Notes: generated from the sequence alone by a model not told the origin. 18,704 bases of DNA from an uncultured Prevotella sp. (GCA_938028745.1 CALIZL010000065.1:1-18704), one strand, 5' to 3'. Shown: positions 1 to 7,851, counted from the first letter of the stretch. Translations and numbers: made by a program.

Positions 1-1
1 A

Positions 2-865
2 GATGACTTCTGCAAGTTTTTTGATGCAATGACAGCAAAATATACGCTAAAACCTACAGGAAAAAGGAAATATCATCGAAATTCTACAATGTCAAAGGCA
101 GAAGTTATGCTGATAATAATCCTTTTCCACGGTTCTGGTTATCGTTGCTTCAAACATTTCTATCTTGAAAAAGTATGCAAGCAGCTTCGCCATCTGTTTC
201 CAAAAGTTGTTTCTTATAACCGTATAGTAGAATTGGAAAGGGAGGTAGCCGTACCCTTAACCTTGTTTATCAAGAAGGTTCTGCTGGGCAAATGCACGGG
301 TATAAGCTTTGTTGATAGCACATCACTGCGTGTCTGCAAAAACCAAAGAATACATATTCATAAGGTTTTCAAAGGCATAGCTCAAAGAGGAAAATGCTCT
401 ATGGGTTGGTTCTTTGGCTTCAAGTTGCATTTGATTTGCAATGAGAAAGGAGAACTTCTCAACTTTATGATAACGCCAGGAGATATTGATGACCGTAAGC
501 CTTTGGAGTACAAAGCATTCATAGATCTTATATATGGTAAGCTATTTGGTGACAAGGGCTACATCGGTAAGAACCTCTTTCAAAGGCTTTTCGTTGACGG
601 AATACAGCTTATTACCAAGTTGAAAAGTAACATGAAAGGAGCGTTAATAAGCGTTTCAGACAGACTTTTACTCAGAAAAAGAGCCATTATTGAAACGGTG
701 AATGATGAACTAAAGAATATTGCGCAGGTGGAACACTCCAGACATAGATGCTTTGACAATTTCATCGTCAACTTATTAGGGGCAATTGCTGCCTATTGCC
801 TGTTTCCAAAGAAGCCGTGCATCAATGTACAAAGAACCATTGACACACAGCTTGCATTGTTCTGA
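2..865 (+). CDS. IS982-family transposase (5' end cut by window)
   Basis: DDE transposase that cuts and joins the ends of its own insertion sequence. The frame is open from base 2 and reads DDFCKFFDAM before the first ATG at 29. IS982 transposases normally carry such residues near their N-terminus, so the true start lies just outside the window and only about 10-15 residues are missing. Counting from the ATG at 29, the acidic triad is probably D96 (SFVDST), D175 (FGDKGY) and E222 (AIIETVNDEL). The GYRCFKHFY region and the C-terminal 'LLGAIAAYC' helix also fit IS982. No internal stop or frameshift is seen, so the element could be active. The A+T-rich, lysine-rich coding style differs from the GC-richer genes at 4881-17282, as expected for mobile DNA. 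Family assignment is from recognised motifs, not a search. Confidence 0.88.
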   Translation, partial: DDFCKFFDAMTAKYTLKPTGKRKYHRNSTMSKAEVMLIIILFHGSGYRCFKHFYLEKVCKQLRHLFPKVVSYNRIVELEREVAVPLTLFIKKVLLGKCTGISFVDSTSLRVCKNQRIHIHKVFKGIAQRGKCSMGWFFGFKLHLICNEKGELLNFMITPGDIDDRKPLEYKAFIDLIYGKLFGDKGYIGKNLFQRLFVDGIQLITKLKSNMKGALISVSDRLLLRKRAIIETVNDELKNIAQVEHSRHRCFDNFIVNLLGAIAAYCLFPKKPCINVQRTIDTQLALF

Positions 866-885
866 ATTCGTCGAACTCACGTTAA
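866..885. repeat. Candidate right end of the IS982 element
   Basis: The bases just after the transposase stop read TTCGTCGAACTCACGTTA (867-884). IS982-family ends usually lie this close to the transposase stop. The left end is outside the window, so the inverted-repeat match and the target duplication cannot be seen here. Confidence 0.4.
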
Positions 886-955
886 CTTATTATTGCTGTC
901 TGCTAAAAGTTTAGAAACGGCAAGTATGGTGTTTAGTTCGCCGATAAAAGGCAAA

Positions 956-1777
956 TTACTTGCCCATGATGGTGCGCGTGGCTTTCTTGATGATGTATTG
1001 TGTTTCTTTTATTGGGCTTTCCTTTTCCCAACGCTCACACACAGCCACAACAAAGTCGGGACGGCTCTTGCTCGCATCGTTCAGCCAGTTTCCCACACTG
1101 TCCTGCACATATCTAGAAGGGTCGGCCCTTAGTTTCTCCAACACGGGCAAGTATATTTCAGGTGTCTCTTTCAACGCTTCTATGTGCGTACACCAAACAC
1201 CACGCGGGCGTAGTGCTTCACAACTGAAACGCCGTATATTGGGATTGTCACTCTCTGCCCATTGTTCCATCAGCGGAATACAGATGTTCAGGTTATCACT
1301 CATCTCCGGTCTTAATGCCATCCAAACCACTTCACGAACACCAAAATGATGGTCGGCCACCAATGGTTTCAGCAAACTAAGTTTATCAACCAGGGGGATG
1401 GCGGAATTTAAGGCCACAAAATAGCAGGCATAGCAGCGCACCGAGTCAGACAAGTGTGTGCTTAATTGTTGGAAGAGCGTTGCATACTGAGATGTGTTTG
1501 CATACTTAGCATGCAAAAGCGAACCAACGACTTTAATCACCGTCATTGTTGATGGTTTCTTTTGCCGGCCGATTTCGTCAACCACTTCATTTACCATTGT
1601 GGCATCAATGCCCATTTCGGGAAACACACGCTTTACCATTTGCGAATGATCTACAGCCAACCATTCGGTTAGATTTACCGTTGGTATCTTGCCGGCATTA
1701 AGTAGTGCGAGCACATCATCGGGTATTTCGGCAACCTTTTGTGCTCCTTTTCTTGCTAATATTTCTTGAATGTTCAT
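956..1777 (-). CDS. AlkC-like DNA alkylation repair protein (HEAT-repeat glycosylase family)
   Basis: Predicted cytoplasmic protein of 273 aa related to AlkC/AlkD DNA glycosylases, which remove alkylated bases such as 3-methyladenine using a solenoid of HEAT-like helical repeats. The C-terminal half carries the features I associate with the AlkC branch (COG4335): NPNIRRFSCEALRPRGVW, then PVLEKLRADPSRYVQDSV followed by NWLNDASKSRPD, then a final ETQYIIKKATRT segment. I chose the ATG at 1777 (MNIQEILARKGAQKVAE) because the 26 extra residues from the ATG at 1855 are basic and low-quality and do not look like part of the fold. There is no signal peptide. It is a single gene transcribed towards the IS982 element, with no operon partner in view. 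Substrate and activity are inferred from family only. Confidence 0.75.
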   Translation of the reverse strand: MNIQEILARKGAQKVAEIPDDVLALLNAGKIPTVNLTEWLAVDHSQMVKRVFPEMGIDATMVNEVVDEIGRQKKPSTMTVIKVVGSLLHAKYANTSQYATLFQQLSTHLSDSVRCYACYFVALNSAIPLVDKLSLLKPLVADHHFGVREVVWMALRPEMSDNLNICIPLMEQWAESDNPNIRRFSCEALRPRGVWCTHIEALKETPEIYLPVLEKLRADPSRYVQDSVGNWLNDASKSRPDFVVAVCERWEKESPIKETQYIIKKATRTIMGK

Positions 1778-1894
1778 GCTGTTGATAATGGGGCGACATC
1801 GAAAAAGAAAGAGATAATTGGCCTTCGGCTTACCTTTCATGCGGCATTTACCCATGTATGGATGCAGCCAATGGCCTCATATTGATTACAGCGG

Positions 1895-1902
1895 TAAAGT
1901 TA
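1895..1902 (-). promoter_or_regulatory. Weak candidate -7 box for the AlkC-like gene
   Basis: On the minus strand this reads TAACTTTA, one base from the Bacteroidetes TAnnTTTG consensus, about 118 bases upstream of the chosen start. No clear TTTG is seen at the right distance, so the call is weak. Confidence 0.3.
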
Positions 1903-2139
1903 CTGCCTTTTCTGCAATAATCGTACACATTGCATTTATTATTCGTTGCAAACATTTGTTAGGTAGATATGGCGGCATCGAAAGTAACTTATGAACATGT
2001 AAAGCCATAAACCCCACAATCTGGCCAACCCACCAACCCATAACACCCGCTAACTAACAACCTTAAAATTCTACGCCATATTTTACAAAACACATCCCGT
2101 TCGTCACCCCATTCTAGCGAAAATAAAGCACTAAAACCA
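1903..2139. other. Gene-free A+T-rich stretch
   Basis: I see no convincing coding region, RNA gene or promoter pair here. It lies between the AlkC-like gene and the start of the diverged 22-bp repeats. Confidence 0.5.
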
Positions 2140-2291
2140 TGCAATTAGCCGCTATTTTCATCCTTACCCCTTTAATTTTTACGCCCATTTTACGCCCACA
2201 ACCTGCATTTTGCACCATTTTGCCTTTCTATTTGGCCGCCCACTCGCAATTTTTTTGCTCCCAATTACCTGCATTTAGACCCTAAAACCCC
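2140..2291. repeat. Decayed copies of the 22-bp repeat
   Basis: Three segments match the 22-bp unit of the neighbouring array: 2140-2161 (TGCAATTAGCCGCTATTTTC...), 2204-2225 (TGCATTTTGCACCATTTTGC...) and 2270-2291 (TGCATTTAGACCCTAAAACC...). The last two starts are 66 bases apart, exactly three units. The two 22-base segments between them can be aligned loosely to the unit as well. This suggests the array was once longer and is eroding on this side. Confidence 0.55.
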
Positions 2292-2388
2292 ACTTTTTAA
2301 CGACCATTTCGCCTTTCTTAGTCATGTGCATTATGGCACTAACAGCTTTTATTTATACAATTGTTGTGGATATTTATGCCTTTTGTCT

Positions 2389-2542
2389 TGCGTTTAGCAG
2401 CAAAACGCACTGCATTTAGCACCATTTTACCTTGCGTTTTGTAGCAAAACACACTGCATTTAGCACCAAAACGCACTGCGTTTAGCGGCATATTGCACTA
2501 CGTTTAGCACCAAATTGCACTGCATTTAGCAGCAAATAACCC
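2389..2542. repeat. 22-bp tandem repeat array, seven units
   Basis: Seven consecutive units of exactly 22 bp start at 2389, 2411, 2433, 2455, 2477, 2499 and 2521. All but the third share the core TGCRTTTAGC or a one- to two-base variant, followed by a variable centre and a CGCAC, TGCAC or TACC end. The first unit holds a dyad: TGCGTTT and AAACGCA separated by 7 bases. Later units keep the dyad only partly. There are no spacers between units, so it is not a CRISPR. It lies in the large gap between the AlkC-like gene and the aspartic-protease operon. Confidence 0.9.
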
Positions 2543-2727
2543 CAAAAATGGTGCAAGTGGCGTTGTTATTAAATAAATATTCATCTTGCCGCATTCACAG
2601 GCTATCCCCTTTTTACATCAAAACAAACCTCCGCGAGAATCGATTATTTGCGCCTTGGTGCGCGATTGGTGGAAAAAATCGCAGCCATAATGTTAAAATT
2701 TTTACTGAAAAGCGGACAAGATAAGAT
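2543..2727. other. Gene-free stretch with small hairpin potential
   Basis: No gene is seen. GCGATT and AATCGC around 2664-2684 could form a 6-bp stem, but there is no T-run or promoter nearby that gives it a role. Confidence 0.4.
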
Positions 2728-2880
2728 GAGTTGACGAGATCGTTAGTTAACGAGTGAGCCAGTTGTTAAGTTGACGAGTTAACTAGTTAGCCAGTTGACG
2801 AGAGTTTGAGAAGTGGACGAGTGGTTAGAGAGTTGAGGAGTTAACCAGTTAACGAGTTGACAAGTTAACCAGTAACAAGC
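2728..2880. repeat. 8-bp AGTTRACN tandem runs (left part of composite repeat)
   Basis: Runs such as AGTTGACG, AGTTAACT, AGTTAACC and AGTTAACG follow one another, mostly in 8-base steps. The same kind of run precedes the hairpin element at 4790, and shorter traces lie beside the two inverted copies near 13950-14065, so the run and the hairpin seem to travel together as one composite element. Confidence 0.75.
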
Positions 2881-2890
2881 GGTCAATGCA

Positions 2891-2940
2891 CAAGGCATAC
2901 CACTCCCCTCTCCCCTTGGAGAGGGGCTGGGGGTGAGGCC
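2891..2940 (+). repeat. Dispersed hairpin element, copy 1
   Basis: A 50-bp element beginning CAAGGCATACCACT and ending GGGGGTGAGGCC. Its centre forms a perfect 9-bp stem, CCCCTCTCC with GGAGAGGGG, around a CCTT loop at 2904-2925. It is nearly identical to four other copies in the window. No T-run follows, so it is not a classic intrinsic terminator. Confidence 0.85.
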
Positions 2941-3006
2941 GGTAGGGGTTGAGGTGAGGCCACTAGGGGGTTGGTGAGGCCAGTAGGGAGTGAGTGAGGC
3001 TGGTAG
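2934..3006. repeat. GAGGCC-NGTAG degenerate tandem repeats
   Basis: Four imperfect units of roughly 20-25 bases built on GTGAGGCCGGTAGG and variants (CACTAGG, CAGTAGG, TGAGGCTGGTAG) bridge hairpin copies 1 and 2. The same GGTAG tail follows copy 2 and copy 3, so it looks like the right-hand part of the composite element. Confidence 0.65.
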
Positions 3007-3040
3007 ATAATAAGTTAACCAGTAACAAGTGGTCAATGCA

Positions 3041-3090
3041 CAAGGCATATCACTCCCCTCTCCCCTTGGAGAGGGGCTGGGGGTGAGGCC
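3041..3090 (+). repeat. Dispersed hairpin element, copy 2
   Basis: Differs from copy 1 at one position within the 50 bp (CATAT against CATAC). It lies exactly 150 bases after copy 1, and the 27 bases before each copy (GTTAACCAGTAACAAG...) also match except at one position. This points to a local duplication of a 150-bp block. Confidence 0.85.
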
Positions 3091-3205
3091 GGTAGTGCTG
3101 TGTTTGAGGCTGGTAGCGGTTGCGGTCGTTTTCATCCTCTTTCAATACCCACATTATCCCGTATGAAAATTAACACATCAAAAGCGTAACTTTTTGAGCG
3201 TTATA

Positions 3206-3237
3206 TTTGGCGTGTTTCTTTTTATTTTATATATTTG
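3206..3237 (+). promoter_or_regulatory. Promoter of the aspartic-protease operon
   Basis: Bacteroidetes-type promoter: TTTG at 3206-3209, a 20-base spacer, then TATATTTG at 3230-3237. Transcription would start near 3243, giving a leader of about 155 bases before the first long reading frame at 3400. Confidence 0.75.
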
Positions 3238-3251
3238 CAATATCTTGCTAC

Positions 3252-3263
3252 CCTATGTATAGG
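3252..3263. promoter_or_regulatory. Candidate operator CCTATGTATAGG
   Basis: A near-perfect 12-bp palindrome placed about 8-20 bases after the predicted transcription start. It differs by one base from the core of the 20-bp palindrome at the receptor promoter (13871-13882), and both are followed by an ATT after one or two bases. A site here would suit a repressor. No regulator gene is in view. Confidence 0.5.
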
Positions 3264-3324
3264 CATTTATTCACATTAATAATCAAACCATTATGAGCGT
3301 GTAACATACCCCCTCTAGCAGAGG

Positions 3325-3384
3325 ATGAACTTTAAAAACATTTATGGAGGAAGTTTATTTGGCACTATTTTATTAAGTGGCTGA
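3325..3384 (+). CDS. Possible 19-residue leader peptide
   Basis: A short frame in the operon leader encodes MNFKNIYGGSLFGTILLSG and then TGA. It looks like a signal sequence of the lipoprotein kind stopped just where the lipobox cysteine would stand (TGA in place of TGC or TGT). It is in the same frame as the gene at 3400, separated by this TGA and five codons. A 5-bp stem CCTCT/AGAGG directly precedes the ATG. It may be a regulatory leader, a remnant of a longer start, or chance. Confidence 0.25.
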   Translation: MNFKNIYGGSLFGTILLSG

Positions 3385-3399
3385 TGGCTCATTTCTTCC

Positions 3400-3804
3400 A
3401 TGAAAAAACAGACGAGCACAGCAATGAATCACTCAACACACATGAATCTAACGATATGCACATGGCCGATACAAAGTTTGGTATATAAACTAAAACGCAC
3501 GAGGGTTCTTTTCCTTGGGGCTGCAATTACTATTTCTGCCACATCTTTTGCACAGAAGCATGTGGTAGAGAATGTTGCCAAAAGGGATTCGGTATGTAGG
3601 AAAGAGCAGAAAGCCCTTTCCGACACAACGGCATGCTACCTTTACTTACGTTTTCAAGGCTTTTCGCCCCTCATTCTTAAACGTAAGGAACAAGAAAAAC
3701 GTTTCAACCCCAAAGCGTTAAGTTGGCCGAAATTCGACCCAGACAAAGAGAAATTCAACAACTTGCAACTTATAAACATCCTAGGAGAACACTTGTTAAG
3801 ATGA
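3400..3804 (+). CDS. Small predicted secreted protein of unknown function
   Basis: I do not recognise this protein (134 aa from the ATG at 3400). A signal peptide is visible but starts late: basic KLKRTR, then a hydrophobic VLFLGAAITISATSFAQ ending near residue 52. The preceding 30 or so residues look non-coding in style, so the real start may be downstream, for example ATG 3445 or TTG 3478, which would leave a normal signal peptide. The mature part is about 80 residues, highly charged (KRDSVCRKEQK, LKRKEQEKRFNP) with a YLYLRFQGF strand-like patch, and has no membrane segment. Its stop overlaps the start of the aspartic protease as ATGA, so the two are probably translationally coupled and may act together, for example as substrate, inhibitor or chaperone. 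That role is inference. Confidence 0.55.
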   Translation: MKKQTSTAMNHSTHMNLTICTWPIQSLVYKLKRTRVLFLGAAITISATSFAQKHVVENVAKRDSVCRKEQKALSDTTACYLYLRFQGFSPLILKRKEQEKRFNPKALSWPKFDPDKEKFNNLQLINILGEHLLR

Positions 3805-4640
3805 ACAAAACGCTATTCTCATGTTTGAGTATGCTGTTTTTCTGCCTGTGTACTTACGGGCAAGCAGAATTGAAAGAGAAAGACAGCTTGCTATACACAT
3901 CAATAAAAGTGTATAGCCACAAGGTGCAGACAGTGGCAGCGTTAGTAGACACCGGTTGCAGCTTATGTGTAGTAGATTCTACTTTTGCAAGAGACTCATT
4001 GGGAATAGCAATGCCCGACAAACTAAAACTAATGGTAAACTCGCGCGACAACCGAATGCCCACTTGCGTTGTAGATTCCGTTCTTTTTTGCGGTAAAACC
4101 TATCGCCAAGTGCTTTGCATCATTATCAACCTTAAAGACAAATTCAAAAGGTTTGCACCTAATTTCATCCTTGGGGCAGACATTCTGAAAGATAGGCCAT
4201 TGCGTTTTGACTATGAAACAAAGACCATCACTCCCAATCTAGGTGATAATAATGGGGGGATTGTGCTTAAATGGAAAGATAGCCATAAGTTCACCGATGT
4301 TCCGATGAACTTTATTGTGTTTGAAACGCGCATACAAGGCCAACATGTGAGCCTTGTTTTCGACACAGGCAGTAGGAACAACAAACTTCCTAACGACATT
4401 AGCATTGCACCAACAGGAACAATACAGAAAGAAGCTGCGGATGTAAGTCAACAACTTACCATCAAACAGGTTCGCCAATATAAGGGGGTTACTTTTGGTT
4501 TAGACAAACAAACTATCGTTCTCGACTTTATTGAGGGCGAAGACAAATATGGTTTACTCAGCTTGAATTTCTTAAAAGGTCACTCGTTTATCCTAAACTA
4601 TAAAGAGAAGAAACTCGAAATACTCGCACCTAGTTTGTAG
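3801..4640 (+). CDS. Secreted retropepsin-like aspartic protease with two catalytic lobes
   Basis: A 279-aa protein with an N-terminal signal peptide (MNKTLFSCLSMLFFCLCTYG, cut near residue 20-21), so it acts in the periplasm or outside. Two aspartic-protease lobes follow one another. Lobe 1 has DTG at residues 50-52 (ALVDTGCSLCVVD) and the late FILGADIL motif at 122-129. Lobe 2 has DTG at 188-190 (LVFDTGSRNNKLP) and the matching GLLSLNFLKG at 251-260. Retropepsins need two such lobes, so one chain could supply a full active site. I chose the ATG at 3801 because the 26 codons before it lack signal-peptide character and the ATG overlaps the previous stop. The fold family is clear, the substrate unknown. 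It shares its promoter with the small gene upstream and ends converging on the M16 operon. Confidence 0.82.
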   Translation: MNKTLFSCLSMLFFCLCTYGQAELKEKDSLLYTSIKVYSHKVQTVAALVDTGCSLCVVDSTFARDSLGIAMPDKLKLMVNSRDNRMPTCVVDSVLFCGKTYRQVLCIIINLKDKFKRFAPNFILGADILKDRPLRFDYETKTITPNLGDNNGGIVLKWKDSHKFTDVPMNFIVFETRIQGQHVSLVFDTGSRNNKLPNDISIAPTGTIQKEAADVSQQLTIKQVRQYKGVTFGLDKQTIVLDFIEGEDKYGLLSLNFLKGHSFILNYKEKKLEILAPSL

Positions 4641-4880
4641 GGATGTGCTAAAAACAGACTAAGGTGCGTTCGCTATTGCTTGTACCTCTTTCCATTGTAA
4701 CAAGTTAACAAGCAGACAAGTTGACGGAAGATAGAGTAGTTAACGAATTAACCAGTTGGCGAGTTAACCTGTAACAGGCGTACAACAAGCAAGGCATATC
4801 ACTCCCCTCTCCCCTTGGAGAGGGGCTGGGGGTGAGGCCGGTAGAGGCTGGTATGGGCTGGGTTGCAGCCTTTTTTTATT
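4641..4880. repeat. Third composite repeat between convergent genes (hairpin copy 3 at 4790-4839)
   Basis: GTTAAC/GTTGAC runs at about 4693-4772 lead into the 50-bp hairpin element at 4790-4839, followed by GGTAG repeats and a run of T on the plus strand at 4871-4877. The order of parts is the same as in copies 1 and 2. Lying between two genes that end towards each other, it may help end transcription from both sides, but no T-run follows the stem directly. Confidence 0.75.
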
Positions 4881-7805
4881 TCACTCCGGCATCATCACCA
4901 CTTCAACCCTATTTCCTTGCGCCATTAATTGGTGTGCAACAAACTGTTGTAGACGTTGGGGCGTGATGTTTTGCAGTTCGATGAGATAGTTGGTGTGGAT
5001 GTCGATGCCCTGTTGCGCCCATGTTTGCACAGCTCGTAGCCACGTGCTGTTTTGCTTTGTGCGCTCTTCAAAGCGTTTGGCAAGGTGGCGTTTAACGTTT
5101 TCGAGCAGCGTGGGGTCGATGTTACGAGCCATGTTTTCGGCCTCGGCGCGCATCGCATTGAGGGTGCTGTCAACCAATTCGGGTTTCATGGGGCAGATAC
5201 CATATAGCTTTAAGTAGGTGGTGTTCACATCGGGCGCGAGGGTGCAAGAGGCATCGGTGCTGTAAGCCGCACCCATCTCTTCGCGTATTCGCTGAGTGTA
5301 ACGCATGCTAAGCAGCTGACCAACCGCCTCGGCCATCACGATATTGGCCAGCGTATAGGGTGTACCTTTGGCCCACCACACGATGTAGGCGTTGGCTTTG
5401 GGCGTGGTCATGACGTGGCGGAAGTGGTTACAAACAATGCCGGGGGCATAGGTTTGCACGCTGCGCAGTGCGCCAACGAGGGATGTTTCGGTGGCGGGAG
5501 CTGCGGTAGTGGTGGGCTCGGTGGAGCTTTGCGCTGCCTGATGGTGGGACGAAGGGTCGTTTATGCGGGCGGCTTGCCCTGAAACGAGCAGGGGTTTGCT
5601 GGCAGGCAACGAGGCGATGTAACGGCAAACGAGGGCGAGAAGACTGTCGCGTTGGAAGTTGCCAGCGAAAACAAAGGTAAAGTTTGCGGCGTTGGCCATG
5701 CCTTGGCGCGCCAGGTTGAGAATACGATTGGGGTCTACATGGTCGAGATCGGTCAACGTGTTGTTGGCGAAACGTGGGTTGTGGGCGTGCAAGGTGGCCG
5801 CAAGCGAGTCGCTAAGGGCCATTTCGGGCAGGCCTGCCACTTGGCTAAGGCGCGCCTTGCTGTTGGCCATGATGTTGGTAAAGGCCTCTTGGTCGGGGCG
5901 CAAGGCGGTGAAATAAAGGTAAGTTTGCTGCAAAAGGCATTCGGCATCGCGTGTAGAGGCACTGCCGTTGAGACTTAGCCAATAGGTGTCGAGCGAGAGA
6001 TTGACGTTGGCCGTTTGCCCCGTTAGCACCTTGGTGAGCTGTTGTGATGAGAAATCGCCTAGTCCGCTACTACCCACAATGCGGTTGAAGAAACGCGCAT
6101 TGGCGAAGTCGGCCTGTTCCAAACGCGACGAACCGCCAGGCGCGAAGGCCGTCATCAGCAGTTCGTCTTTTCCCGTAGAGGTGGGTTTGAGCAGCACCGT
6201 CACTCCGTTAGACAGCTCTATGCGCTCGATACCCAAAGCGGATTCTTGGCGTTGGCTAACGATGTGGCCTGCCTTGGGCAATACGGGGAGCAGCGGTTGG
6301 TTGGGGGTATCGTCTTTATATGGTGTAAGGTTGGCCGTGGCGGGCTGCAAAACGGCCTGCAAAAGGCTCTCTTGGGTGGGCTGGGTTGCACCCTCGTGTT
6401 GTGGGTTTAGGCTTAAAGCAACGAGGTTTCTGCCGCTAGTGGGGAGCATCTTGCGCAGCCATTGTTGCACGTCGGCAGGCGTAATGGCATCGACAATGCT
6501 TGTTCGCAACTGCCGAAGAGCATCGGGCGAAGGCATGGGTTCGCCACTTAGGGCATGTTCCACCAATTGGTTGCCCAAGTAATTATTGCCCACTTCGTTG
6601 CGTGCGGCATACTGTCGTTCGATGATATTGCGCTCTTCGGCCTTGGCACGAGCCAATTCGGCAGATGTAAACCCATGCTTGGCTGCACGCCATAATTCGG
6701 TCATCACGGTTTGTGTGGCAGCCTGTGCCTGTCCCTCTTTGGCCATAATGGTTACTTGGAAGGCGTATTTGGAGGAGGCATAGAGGTATACGCCATAGCC
6801 CACCACGGCCTGTGTGAAGGGGCATTGGGGCTTAACCACCTGCTCGGCAAGGCGCATGCGCAGCATCGACATCATCAAAGAGCGGCGCACTAAGAGGCGT
6901 TGATAAGCGTTCGAGGCTTTGAAAGCGGGCGTTATGGGCGGCATTTTGCAGAACACTTGCACAAGCGTGGTGCGCTGTTCGGCATCGCTATCCACCACAA
7001 CGATGGGCTTGGCGTTGTCGGCAACGGGTACAATGGCGGGTCGGCGCGCAGACTTGGTGGGGCGTATGGGGGCGAAAAGTGCCTCGATACGTTTGGCCGT
7101 GCGTGCCACATCCACATCGCCCACCACGATAATTGCTTGGTTTTGGGGATGATACCAGCGGTGATAATACTGCCGAAGGGTGGAAGGGCCAACGGTATCT
7201 ATCACTTCCATCAAGCCAATTGGGGCGCGACGAGCGTACAAGCTGTTGGGGTAAAGGCGTGGGAGATTGCGTTGTAGCATGCGTGCCGTGGCCGAATTGC
7301 GTTGTCGCCACTCTTCGTTAATCACGCCACGTTCCTTATTTATCTCTTCGGGCGAAAACGAAATGTCGCACGCCCAATCGCGAAGTGCAAGCAGACAACT
7401 GTCTAAGGCCGAGGTGCGCGCTGTGGGAACGTTGTTGAGATGATAGACGGTGCGCTCCATTCCGGTGTAGGCATTGATGTTTTGACCGAATTTTAGGCCA
7501 AGCGTTTCGAGGTAAGCCACGAGCGTATTGGATGGGAAATGGCGCGTGCCGTTAAAGCAAAGGTGCTCTAAGAAATGGGCCAAGCCGCGTTGGTTGTCGG
7601 TTTCTTGCAGCGAGCCAACGCATTGGGCAAGGTAGAAATTGGCGCGATTGGGGGGTGTGCTGTTGCGAAGTATATAATAGGTAAGGCCATTCGGCAACTT
7701 GCCCACATGCAGGTTGGGGTCGGTGGACAGTGTTGCCTGTGTGCGTTTGGCGTTTGCCGAAAGGGCAAACAGGGCAAGAGCAAGGGTAAGGAGGTATTTT
7801 TTCAT
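4881..7805 (-). CDS. Periplasmic M16 family zinc protease (paralogue 1)
   Basis: A 974-aa full-length, double-unit M16 metallopeptidase of the PqqL/FusC type. A signal peptide (MKKYLLTLALALFALSANA) directs it to the periplasm. The zinc motif HXXEH is intact as H77-F-L-E80-H81 within GLAHFLEHLCFNGT, and the third ligand is probably E165 in ERGVINEEW. The half after residue 500 repeats the fold without the zinc motif, as usual for the family, and would close over the substrate. Between the third and fourth domains there is a Ser/Thr/Ala-rich insert (residues about 735-770, with SSTEPTTTAAPATET) absent from the paralogue at 14457-17282. It starts 46 bases after the beta-barrel gene and is the last gene of the receptor operon. 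M16 enzymes cut peptides or partly unfolded proteins; the substrate here is unknown. Confidence 0.9.
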   Translation of the reverse strand: MKKYLLTLALALFALSANAKRTQATLSTDPNLHVGKLPNGLTYYILRNSTPPNRANFYLAQCVGSLQETDNQRGLAHFLEHLCFNGTRHFPSNTLVAYLETLGLKFGQNINAYTGMERTVYHLNNVPTARTSALDSCLLALRDWACDISFSPEEINKERGVINEEWRQRNSATARMLQRNLPRLYPNSLYARRAPIGLMEVIDTVGPSTLRQYYHRWYHPQNQAIIVVGDVDVARTAKRIEALFAPIRPTKSARRPAIVPVADNAKPIVVVDSDAEQRTTLVQVFCKMPPITPAFKASNAYQRLLVRRSLMMSMLRMRLAEQVVKPQCPFTQAVVGYGVYLYASSKYAFQVTIMAKEGQAQAATQTVMTELWRAAKHGFTSAELARAKAEERNIIERQYAARNEVGNNYLGNQLVEHALSGEPMPSPDALRQLRTSIVDAITPADVQQWLRKMLPTSGRNLVALSLNPQHEGATQPTQESLLQAVLQPATANLTPYKDDTPNQPLLPVLPKAGHIVSQRQESALGIERIELSNGVTVLLKPTSTGKDELLMTAFAPGGSSRLEQADFANARFFNRIVGSSGLGDFSSQQLTKVLTGQTANVNLSLDTYWLSLNGSASTRDAECLLQQTYLYFTALRPDQEAFTNIMANSKARLSQVAGLPEMALSDSLAATLHAHNPRFANNTLTDLDHVDPNRILNLARQGMANAANFTFVFAGNFQRDSLLALVCRYIASLPASKPLLVSGQAARINDPSSHHQAAQSSTEPTTTAAPATETSLVGALRSVQTYAPGIVCNHFRHVMTTPKANAYIVWWAKGTPYTLANIVMAEAVGQLLSMRYTQRIREEMGAAYSTDASCTLAPDVNTTYLKLYGICPMKPELVDSTLNAMRAEAENMARNIDPTLLENVKRHLAKRFEERTKQNSTWLRAVQTWAQQGIDIHTNYLIELQNITPQRLQQFVAHQLMAQGNRVEVVMMPE

Positions 7806-7851
7806 TTACGCAAAGGGGTGTTATCGCTGTTGGGTAAAGGATTGTTGGCCG

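Noticed and set aside
2389..2542. CRISPR array
   Set aside because: Units are directly adjacent with no spacers, and no cas genes are in view; the same holds for 14083-14237.
2779..3135. 118-codon minus-strand frame
   Set aside because: It is a translation of the AGTTRACN and hairpin repeats; the same SPSPRGEG peptide appears twice because the DNA repeat is duplicated.
5986..6582. 198-codon plus-strand frame inside the first M16 gene
   Set aside because: Antisense shadow with no domain signal, opposite a clear M16 coding sequence.
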